A stretch of 5,203 nucleotides of DNA from an uncultured Bacteroidales bacterium. Its GTDB lineage: Bacteria > Bacteroidota > Bacteroidia > Bacteroidales > UBA3663. The stretch is from the NCBI GenBank assembly GCA_905236195.1, contig CAJOOX010000165.1:1-5203 (forward strand). Reading direction: 5' to 3'. Positions within the stretch are counted from its first letter, which is position 1. The number at the start of each line of letters is the position of its first letter. The position numbers were made by a program, and so were the translations under genes. Shown one piece after another: positions 1-4,869 of the stretch. The notes beneath the pieces are model-generated. The model was not told the DNA's origin. It was given only the letters and a program-made list of their open reading frames with translations, and ran no database searches.

Positions 1-2368
1 AACAGCCCACCGTCTTGCGTCCTTTCGAGGGACGGGGCAGGCCCTTCTCCAGCCATTCGGGAACAGCCGCCATATAACGTCCGGCCGTAGGGGAGCCGGG
101 GGCGTAGGTATAGACCAGCGGTTCCGACCATTCGATGTCATCCGGTTCATGTTCGTCACCTGTCATCCGGTTGGCCCAAAGGTTCGTCACCTTCACTTCC
201 AGCACGTTCACACCCGGCCGCAGGGCATCCGTCACATCTAGCAACATCGGCGCTTTCCACATTACAGGGAACTCTGTTCCGTTGACCGACACCTGAGCCA
301 TATTCTTCACCTCGCCCAGATCGAGCACCCAGCGTCCATAGCCCTTCAGTTGTTTCTTCTTCAGCGAGAACTGTGTGCTATAGGCGGCTGTGCCCGAGAA
401 GAAGCGCACCGTGCTGTCGCTATGCTGTGCCCAGTCGAAGAGTGTGTCGCTCTTCACTGTCGGGCCGTCAGGGAAAACCACCTCCCAGGGTGCCGTGAGG
501 TTCAGGGTATAGGCTGCGCTTTCCGGCGATTCCGTCAGCAGCGGGTCGAGACCCTTCCGGTCGGTGTTTTCTGCCGTTTCCTCTCCTGCGGGATACAGAA
601 TGAGGAATCTTGAACCATTGGCTTCAATGGTGAGCGTCAGGCTGTCGGAGCCGTCTGTCCTTACGCGTTCCAGATTGTATGGATTCCAGAGCACGGTGTT
701 GCGGCCCTCTATCTTGCCGCCCAGAGCCAGTGTGGCTGTCACAGGGGTGTCGGTGGGATTGGCCAGGAACACGATGTCGCACTTCCCGTCGGTACGCTGA
801 CAGGTCTGCAGTTTCGTGGTGAGTTTCCAGGGATTGCGGGTCGGAATACCGCGTTGCAGCAGCGACTGACAGCGTGCCATATAGTCGAACAGGGCATGTG
901 CTCCCCCAGCCTTCCACCACGTCTGTCCCGGCACAAACTGGGTGCCCCAGATGCCGAACGACATACCGGGCTCCACATCCGGCCAGGGATTGGCGGCGCC
1001 GGCATGCAGCATCATACGGTTCACGCCCGTACAGAAGGCGCGGTCGCAGATGACTTTCAGGGTCTGCACATCGTCCTGCCAGGCATGCAGCGGCCAGCAT
1101 GTGAAGGCCTCGGCCCACAGCAGCGGCAGTCCTTTCTCGCGGATGACCTTCTCGTGACGGCCCATGTCTCGCCAGCCCCAGTTGGGTTTCACCCAGAACT
1201 CGGTAGCCACCAGGGCCGTCGGACATTCCTTCAGAATCTTCCAGATATCGAGCATCTGGAAGGGACGCTGGCTGCCCGTACCGTAGGGTTCGATGAGGAG
1301 CTGCAGGCCGGGTGTACGGCCGCAGAGCTCCTCCATGTATCCGTAGTAGTTCTCAGCCACGAGCGACGTGATGACATCGGTCAGGTCCTTGCGGAATTTG
1401 CTGTTGGCCTCCGGGCTGTTTATTACGGCGCGTCCCGTGATGGCAGGCAGATAGGGCAGCAGATCGTATCCCTTGCGTTTCTGGAATTCGCCGGGCAACA
1501 CTGTGCTCCAGTCCTGACCGCCAGCTTCGTAGCTGTCTATCTCTAAGCGGGTGAAGGTCGTTCCGGCCAGGGAGCCGGCCAGGTCGATGAGCATCCGGGG
1601 ATAGCCCTGCCAGAAGTGGAGCACGGCCTCGCGGCTCAGTTTGTCACATTCCAGACCGCGGCCCGAGGCGGGAGCCTGGGCTTCGTTGGTGTGTCCGTTG
1701 GTGGTGTGACCATAGCGCAGCACCGTCCATCCTTCGCCCCGCTTCACGCGTTTGCGGATGTCCTGGGGCAGCTGGAGTGTCCCGTACTCATCCAGACCTT
1801 CCGTCAGCACCATGATGTCGCTGAGGTTCACCGTCGAGTCGTCAGGCATAATGATGACAGCCACGTCCTCATAGTAGTCGTAGCGGCTGTCCACTTCCGG
1901 ACGGGGCAGTGTGACGTCCTTCACGCGGCTGCCCTTCTCCAGTTTTATCTCGCTCTTTACGAGCTGCTGCATCGAGTATTCGGGTGTCACGTTGGGGAAG
2001 GCGCTCGACGACCAGCCCGGACAGTTGTGGGTTCCGAAGCTGAGTCCCAGACGCTGACATTCCTCCATGCTCCAGCGCATCAGGTTCTTCCATTTCTCTG
2101 TTCCGATTTCGCACGTAGGGTCGCCGATGCGGCTCTGTCGCGGACCTCCGATTTGGAAGTTCTGTACGCCCGACAACCCGGCAGCGCGGAACGCCTCCAG
2201 ATCGCGCGTGATACCCTCGCGGGTCACCAGGCCGTCCATCCATTGCCAGATGATGACGGCACGCTGTTCGTCCTGCGGCTGCAGGAAATCATTCAGGTAA
2301 GCCTGCGGTTGAGCCCAGGCTGTCAGACAAAGCAGGGCACATGTCTGAACCAAAAGTCTGCGAATCAT
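1..2368 (-). CDS. GH106-family alpha-L-rhamnosidase-like secreted glycoside hydrolase (3' end outside window)
   Basis: This is probably an exported exo-glycosidase that removes alpha-L-rhamnose from plant or microbial glycans. It opens with a Sec-type signal peptide (basic MIRR, hydrophobic core, TAWA ending at residue 19, then Gln). The GH106 entry signature follows directly: WQWMDG at 41-46, then GITRDLEAF and a Gly-Val-Gln strand. Further family landmarks are GLECDKL (238-244), EIDSYEAGGQDW (from 276), IEPYG with Glu360, WAEAFT with Glu420, and MLHAG with His455. A beta-sandwich galactose-binding-like domain sits near 660-745 (LDLGEV at 682, NLWANRM at 729-735). In-frame TAA three codons upstream fixes the start at 2368. 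The reading frame is open through all 789 visible codons, and the family usually ends shortly after the point where the window cuts it (KTVGC). Which glutamates are catalytic needs a structural alignment. Substrate is inferred from family only. The gene follows the flavoprotein gene after 101 bp, and no promoter was recognised. Confidence 0.86.
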   Translation of the reverse strand, partial: MIRRLLVQTCALLCLTAWAQPQAYLNDFLQPQDEQRAVIIWQWMDGLVTREGITRDLEAFRAAGLSGVQNFQIGGPRQSRIGDPTCEIGTEKWKNLMRWSMEECQRLGLSFGTHNCPGWSSSAFPNVTPEYSMQQLVKSEIKLEKGSRVKDVTLPRPEVDSRYDYYEDVAVIIMPDDSTVNLSDIMVLTEGLDEYGTLQLPQDIRKRVKRGEGWTVLRYGHTTNGHTNEAQAPASGRGLECDKLSREAVLHFWQGYPRMLIDLAGSLAGTTFTRLEIDSYEAGGQDWSTVLPGEFQKRKGYDLLPYLPAITGRAVINSPEANSKFRKDLTDVITSLVAENYYGYMEELCGRTPGLQLLIEPYGTGSQRPFQMLDIWKILKECPTALVATEFWVKPNWGWRDMGRHEKVIREKGLPLLWAEAFTCWPLHAWQDDVQTLKVICDRAFCTGVNRMMLHAGAANPWPDVEPGMSFGIWGTQFVPGQTWWKAGGAHALFDYMARCQSLLQRGIPTRNPWKLTTKLQTCQRTDGKCDIVFLANPTDTPVTATLALGGKIEGRNTVLWNPYNLERVRTDGSDSLTLTIEANGSRFLILYPAGEETAENTDRKGLDPLLTESPESAAYTLNLTAPWEVVFPDGPTVKSDTLFDWAQHSDSTVRFFSGTAAYSTQFSLKKKQLKGYGRWVLDLGEVKNMAQVSVNGTEFPVMWKAPMLLDVTDALRPGVNVLEVKVTNLWANRMTGDEHEPDDIEWSEPLVYTYAPGSPTAGRYMAAVPEWLEKGLPRPSKGRKTVGC

Positions 2369-2469
2369 AATTGATTAAAAACCTCACACTTACCCTCGCC
2401 CGTTGAGCTGGTTCCCGCCCTTTATGGGAGGGTTCGGGAGGGTCCGGGGTAAGGGGGGGGGAGCTTTTT
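2369..2469. other. Intergenic spacer, G-rich on the plus strand
   Basis: This 101-bp gap separates the flavoprotein stop codon from the glycosidase start. Next to the glycosidase start it is A/T-rich (TTTTTAATCAATT before the ATG on the minus strand), with no Shine-Dalgarno site, as is normal for Bacteroidota. The rest is strongly strand-skewed, G-rich on plus and C-rich on minus, and holds a short imperfect hairpin, a 10-bp direct repeat and a G9 tract. I see no recognisable TTTG / TAnnTTTG promoter for the glycosidase gene. Confidence 0.8.
2414..2461. repeat. G-rich hairpin, 10-bp direct repeat and G9 tract (possible G-quadruplex)
   Basis: On the plus strand, CCCGCCC (2414-2420) can pair with GGGAGGG (2426-2432) across a five-base loop, with one mismatch. 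The decamers GGGAGGGTTC (2426-2435) and GGGAGGGTCC (2436-2445) form a direct repeat. They contain four G-triplets with spacers of 1, 3 and 1 bases, which fits the classical G-quadruplex pattern, and GGGG (2446-2449) and a G9 run (2453-2461) follow. The G-rich strand is the template strand for the minus-strand genes. C-rich elements of this kind between genes resemble dispersed repeats of Bacteroidales, but that similarity is from memory and was not searched. Confidence 0.7.
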
Positions 2470-3081
2470 TTACCTGATAAAATGCATGGGTTGCCATTCC
2501 TCGCGTGCTGGAGCCTGGGTGCGGTCCAGCGAACGCAGCATCCATGCCATGTTGTGGGCCAGGGTGCGCATCGTCTGCATGCCCTCTGTGTCGAGGGCAG
2601 CCTGGCCTTCCTCACGGCCATAGACGATGTTCCAGTACTGCGAGGTCACTACCGGCATGTTCATCATCTGGAAGGGCATCTGCAGCGTCTGGAAAGCTGC
2701 GGTGGCACCGCCTCGCCTACATACGCACACTGCGGCAGCGGGTTTGTTATGGATGTCGGCTCCTGCGAAGAACATTCTCTGGATGAGGGCGATGGTCTGG
2801 CCGGCGGGAACACCGTAATAGACGGGAGCTCCCACGATGAGGGCGTCGGCACCGTTCATCTTGTCAATCATGTCGTTACAGACATCGTCCTTGAACACAC
2901 ACTTGCCGGAGCCTGTCTGCTTGCAGTTGCCGCAGGCGATACATCCACGCACGGCCTTGTTGCCGATCCACGCGATTTCGGTTTCGATACCTTCAGCCTG
3001 AAGCGTCTTGGCGGCTTCCTCCAAGGCGAGATTGGTGTTGCCTTTTTTACGGGGCGATCCGTTGATAAGAAGTACTTTCAT
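2470..3081 (-). CDS. Flavodoxin-family NAD(P)H-dependent oxidoreductase, possible iron-sulfur flavoprotein
   Basis: This is a 203-residue cytoplasmic flavoprotein of the NADPH-dependent FMN reductase / flavodoxin-fold group, expected to bind FMN and move electrons between a nicotinamide or other donor and an unknown acceptor. The first beta strand and phosphate-binding loop are clear: VLLINGSPRKKGNT, with Gly8-Ser9-Pro10-Arg11 and Asn15-Thr16. A second flavin-contact loop reads GAPVYYGVPAG (84-94). Between them lie Cys47, Cys50, Cys53 and Cys61 (C-X2-C-X2-C-X7-C). This resembles the compact 4Fe-4S motif of archaeal and bacterial iron-sulfur flavoproteins, although many relatives annotated only as flavodoxin family share it. 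An in-frame TGA four codons upstream, supplied by the octamer repeat, supports the ATG at 3081. There is no signal peptide or membrane segment. The physiological substrate cannot be read from the sequence, and neither neighbour suggests one. Confidence 0.87.
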   Translation of the reverse strand: MKVLLINGSPRKKGNTNLALEEAAKTLQAEGIETEIAWIGNKAVRGCIACGNCKQTGSGKCVFKDDVCNDMIDKMNGADALIVGAPVYYGVPAGQTIALIQRMFFAGADIHNKPAAAVCVCRRGGATAAFQTLQMPFQMMNMPVVTSQYWNIVYGREEGQAALDTEGMQTMRTLAHNMAWMLRSLDRTQAPAREEWQPMHFIR

Positions 3082-3088
3082 AGAATAA

Positions 3089-3136
3089 TTTCACTATTTC
3101 ACTATTTGACAATTTCACCATTTCACGATTTGACTG
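3089..3136. repeat. Six-unit octamer tandem repeat, TTTSACNN
   Basis: Six consecutive 8-bp units fit TTTCACNN or TTTGACNN with no indels. The third and sixth units carry TTTGAC and the other four TTTCAC, so the array is also two 24-bp units (3089-3112 and 3113-3136) that match at 20 of 24 positions. It ends 8 bp before the flavoprotein ATG on the minus strand and supplies that frame's upstream stop codon. All units abut without spacers. It is not coding in any convincing frame. Confidence 0.9.
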
Positions 3137-3153
3137 TGCCGCCAGGGTTAATG

Positions 3154-3178
3154 GTCCAATTAAGACGATTGTCCAATT
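3154..3178. repeat. Pair of direct repeats GTCCAATT
   Basis: GTCCAATT occurs at 3154-3161 and again at 3171-3178, with starts 17 bp apart, the second copy directly abutting the left arm of the perfect hairpin. Such spacing could reflect a protein-binding pair on nearly two helical turns or a remnant of a repeat element. With only two short copies, chance is also possible. Confidence 0.5.
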
Positions 3179-3222
3179 TATATCATCAAAGGCACACCTT
3201 TCGATGTGCCTTTGATGATATA
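3179..3222 (-). terminator. Perfect 18-bp inverted repeat after tig, probable terminator
   Basis: The arms at 3179-3196 and 3205-3222 are perfectly complementary over 18 bp, with an 8-base loop (CCTTTCGA on plus). The structure begins 14 bp after the tig stop codon on the minus strand, the right place for a transcription end or 3' mRNA-stabilising hairpin. The inner core has AAAGGCACA paired with TGTGCCTTT, as in many intrinsic terminators, but the stem continues with A/T pairs and is followed by AATTGGAC, not a run of U. It is therefore an atypical intrinsic terminator. A dispersed palindromic repeat is the main alternative. Confidence 0.55.
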
Positions 3223-3236
3223 GAATAGGGGGGGGA

Positions 3237-4595
3237 TTACTTGTTTTCCTCCTGCATGAGTTTGCCGAAATCCTCCATCGAGACTTCCTTGTCCTTGATG
3301 GTGAGGGCACCGCGGAGGAAGGCGAAGATCTTGCGGCTTACGGCCTGGTCGCGCAGCTGGGGACGCTGCTTGTCATCCTTCAGTGCCTGGGCTACCCAGT
3401 TGTCCACCATCTCGTCGGGGAGCTGGCCCATGCCGTACTGCATCATCTGGCCTACGATCACGTACTTGGCCTCCTGCTTGATATCGTCCTCGGAGACCTC
3501 AATCTTCTGGTCCTTGACAATCTTCTCTTCAATGAGCTGCCAGGTGAGGTCCTCGAGCATACGGGGGAATTCCTCGTCGAGCTTGGCGGCATCGCGCTTC
3601 TCATCGCGCTTCAGGAGCCATGCCTTCAGACGGGCCTCGGGGAAGGTGAGCTTGCCCACCTGTTCCTTCAGAGCCTTCTGGATGTCGCGGTTCAGCTTGT
3701 ACTCGGTCTCGTTGCGGAGCGATGCAGAGATACCCTCCTTGATGCGGTCTTTGAACAGTTCCTCGGTGGTGCAGTCATCGCCGAATGCTGTTTTGTAGAG
3801 CTCTTCGCCCATCTCGGCATCCTGGTGACGCTTGATCTCATTGATGGTGAAACGGAAGTCGGCCGTGCAGCCCTCTACCTCCTCCTTCTTGTGCTGGAGC
3901 ACTGAGGCGAACTCGCTGGCGTTGTCCCATGCCTTGGCGGGGTTGAAATCGACAGAGGTGAGTTTCTTGGCGCCTGCGAATTTCTTCTTCTCGTCCTCGC
4001 CCTTCATGTAACGGGGATAGATGGTCGTGTTGTCGGCACGGAGACCGTCCTCCTTCAGGCTGCCGTCGGCATTCAGCTCGCAGATGTCGCCCTTCAGCAC
4101 GTCGTTCTCCTCCACCTTGTCGGCATCCACTTCTTTGCCGAACTGGTTCTGCAGACGGGCAACCTCCGACTTCACCATGGCATCGTCCACCTTGATGACG
4201 TAATTGGTCACCTTCACGCTCTTGTCGGCCTTCAGGTCGAACTCAGGGGCAAGGGCGATGTCGAACTTCACCGTAAACTTCTCCTCCTTGTCGAAGTCAA
4301 CGGGCTTCTGCTCCTCGCTGATCATGGGTTCGCCCAGCACGTTGAGCTTGTTCTCCTGGATATACTTGAACATGTTGTCGTTGATGATACGGTTCACCTC
4401 GTCGGCCGTAACACCTTGTCCGTACATTTTCTTAACCATTCCCATGGGGACCATACCCTTGCGGAAGCCGGGCATGTTGACACGCTGGCGGAGCTGCTTC
4501 AGCTGCTTCTCAACGCTCTCGGCGTAGTCGGCTTTTTCGATCTCGACAGCCAACACGATGTTGACGTCGTCAATCACTTGCTTTGTGATATTCAT
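3237..4595 (-). CDS. tig: Trigger factor, ribosome-associated chaperone
   Basis: Trigger factor docks at the ribosomal exit tunnel and shields nascent chains while they fold in the cytoplasm. The product is full length (452 residues; the family is usually about 430-450). The N-terminal ribosome-binding domain (about 1-115) carries the docking signature GFRKGMVP with Phe44-Arg45-Lys46 at the same numbering as in Escherichia coli. The middle region (about 150-265, GDICELN from 169) lies where the FKBP-like prolyl isomerase domain sits, but it is strongly divergent and I cannot see the usual isomerase motifs. The remainder (about 266-450) is the charged, helical chaperone arm domain, ending KLMQEENK. 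The ATG at 4595 follows the A/T-rich leader AATAACAAG and has no Shine-Dalgarno site. A promoter lies about 60 bp upstream and a hairpin 14 bp after the stop codon, suggesting a unit that could be monocistronic. No clpP or clpX follows, unlike in many related genomes. Confidence 0.97.
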   Translation of the reverse strand: MNITKQVIDDVNIVLAVEIEKADYAESVEKQLKQLRQRVNMPGFRKGMVPMGMVKKMYGQGVTADEVNRIINDNMFKYIQENKLNVLGEPMISEEQKPVDFDKEEKFTVKFDIALAPEFDLKADKSVKVTNYVIKVDDAMVKSEVARLQNQFGKEVDADKVEENDVLKGDICELNADGSLKEDGLRADNTTIYPRYMKGEDEKKKFAGAKKLTSVDFNPAKAWDNASEFASVLQHKKEEVEGCTADFRFTINEIKRHQDAEMGEELYKTAFGDDCTTEELFKDRIKEGISASLRNETEYKLNRDIQKALKEQVGKLTFPEARLKAWLLKRDEKRDAAKLDEEFPRMLEDLTWQLIEEKIVKDQKIEVSEDDIKQEAKYVIVGQMMQYGMGQLPDEMVDNWVAQALKDDKQRPQLRDQAVSRKIFAFLRGALTIKDKEVSMEDFGKLMQEENK

Positions 4596-4654
4596 CTTGT
4601 TATTAATTTATTGATTATTACTGAATTTTCTTTGAAAATGCAAAAATTGCGGCG

Positions 4655-4686
4655 CGAAGATAGCTATTTTTTTCCACATAGCCAAA
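4655..4686 (-). promoter_or_regulatory. Bacteroidota-type promoter for tig
   Basis: On the minus strand TTTG (4686-4683) is followed, after exactly 20 bases, by TATCTTCG (4662-4655). This matches the primary sigma factor consensus of Bacteroidota (TTTG at -33, TAnnTTTG at -7), with one change in the -7 box. It predicts a transcript starting close to 4650 and an A/T-rich leader of about 50 bases. The spacer contains an A7 run and is flanked by GCTAT/ATAGC arms. The start site itself is inferred. Confidence 0.72.
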
Positions 4687-4701
4687 TAAAAAGCCAAAAA
4701 T

Positions 4702-4740
4702 TTAGCGTTTATTCGCACTTCCTTTTTCACATTGGCCCAT
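4702..4740 (-). CDS. Possible 12-residue mini-ORF with a Shine-Dalgarno site
   Basis: An ATG at 4740 opens a 12-codon frame (MGQCEKGSANKR) closed by TAA at 4704-4702. GGAGGTG (4752-4746 on the minus strand) lies five bases before the ATG, an ideal Shine-Dalgarno arrangement and a notable one because the four full genes here do not use such sites. The frame ends 15 bases before the -33 box of the tig promoter. It could be a leader peptide or a remnant of a larger gene, but a frame this short arises easily by chance, and no promoter for it is visible. Confidence 0.2.
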   Translation of the reverse strand: MGQCEKGSANKR

Positions 4741-4773
4741 TTTGACACCTCCGATATAATATTTTGAGGACAT

Positions 4774-4794
4774 TGTCCCCCGTCGCCGGGGACA
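4774..4794 (-). repeat. Hairpin with 7-bp perfect arms after hsp20
   Basis: TGTCCCC (4774-4780) and GGGGACA (4788-4794) form a perfect 7-bp stem with a 7-base loop. On the minus strand this is the third hairpin after the hsp20 stop codon. The bases that follow (ATGTCCTCAAAATATT) are A/T-rich but not a U-run, so terminator activity is uncertain. Confidence 0.55.
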
Positions 4795-4799
4795 TAAAG

Positions 4800-4833
4800 A
4801 ATCCCGGGCGGTCTTTGCGGACGGTCCGGGATT
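4800..4833 (-). terminator. Probable terminator hairpin of hsp20
   Basis: Arms 4800-4813 and 4820-4833 form a 14-position stem with two mismatches and a 6-base loop. The outer eight pairs (AATCCCGG with CCGGGATT) are perfect. On the minus strand it starts 37 bp after the hsp20 stop and is followed by CTTTATG, a weak U-tract. Position and GC-rich stem make it the best candidate for ending the hsp20 transcript, helped by the hairpins on both sides. Confidence 0.6.
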
Positions 4834-4845
4834 GGTATATAGAGT

Positions 4846-4859
4846 GCGACGGAAGTCGC
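4846..4859 (-). repeat. Short hairpin GCGAC/GTCGC after hsp20
   Basis: GCGAC (4846-4850) and GTCGC (4855-4859) make a 5-bp perfect stem with a 4-base loop, beginning 11 bp after the hsp20 stop on the minus strand. It is small enough to be chance, but it is the first of three stem-loops in a row. Confidence 0.4.
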
Positions 4860-4869
4860 GGGATACCAG

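Larger units (their letters stand above)
3082..3236. other. Repeat-filled intergenic spacer between tig and the flavoprotein gene
   Basis: Read in the direction of transcription (minus strand), this 155-bp gap holds a C8 tract one base after the tig stop, a perfect 18-bp-arm hairpin, two copies of a GTCCAATT-type octamer in inverse reading, about 17 bp of unremarkable sequence, and a 48-bp octamer array that reaches almost to the flavoprotein start codon. I recognise no Bacteroidota-type promoter in it, so the flavoprotein gene may depend on read-through from tig or on an atypical promoter. Confidence 0.8.
4596..4869. other. Intergenic region between hsp20 and tig
   Basis: This 274-bp gap divides into two parts. 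The half next to hsp20 (about 4771-4860) is GC-rich and holds three consecutive hairpins. The half next to tig is A/T-rich and holds a 12-codon mini-ORF with an SD-like site, then the tig promoter and its leader of roughly 50 bases. I see no tRNA, known riboswitch or full-size gene. Confidence 0.8.

Noticed and set aside
624..1226. 200-codon minus-strand open frame
   Set aside because: It is out of frame with, and fully inside, the GH106 gene. The product is Arg/Pro/His-rich with no recognisable motif.
854..1546. 230-codon plus-strand open frame, and similar plus-strand frames at 1616-2374 and 2482-3228
   Set aside because: They lie antisense to the glycosidase and flavoprotein genes, whose minus-strand products carry clear family signatures. 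Their products are rich in His, Cys, Arg and Gln and show no domain or signal peptide, as expected of the complement of GC-rich coding DNA.
2401..2461. Intrinsic terminator for the flavoprotein gene
   Set aside because: The only stem is short with a mismatch, and no U-tract follows it on the minus strand; the A7 run precedes the C-tract. It was kept as a G-rich repeat.
3089..3136. CRISPR-like array
   Set aside because: Units are only 8 bp and directly adjacent, without unique spacers; no cas gene is present.
3179..3222. Insertion-sequence or MITE end
   Set aside because: There is a single palindrome with no transposase, no second terminal repeat and no clear target-site duplication. The GTCCAATT pair lies on one side of the hairpin only.
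3047..3310. 87-codon minus-strand frame reading through the octamer array and hairpin
   Set aside because: It overlaps the 3' end of tig and the 5' end of the flavoprotein gene in other frames and is composed of repeat sequence, so it is not a gene.
3241..3798. 185-codon plus-strand open frame and the smaller ones at 4021-4527
   Set aside because: They are Ser-rich complements of the trigger factor coding strand and have no independent support.
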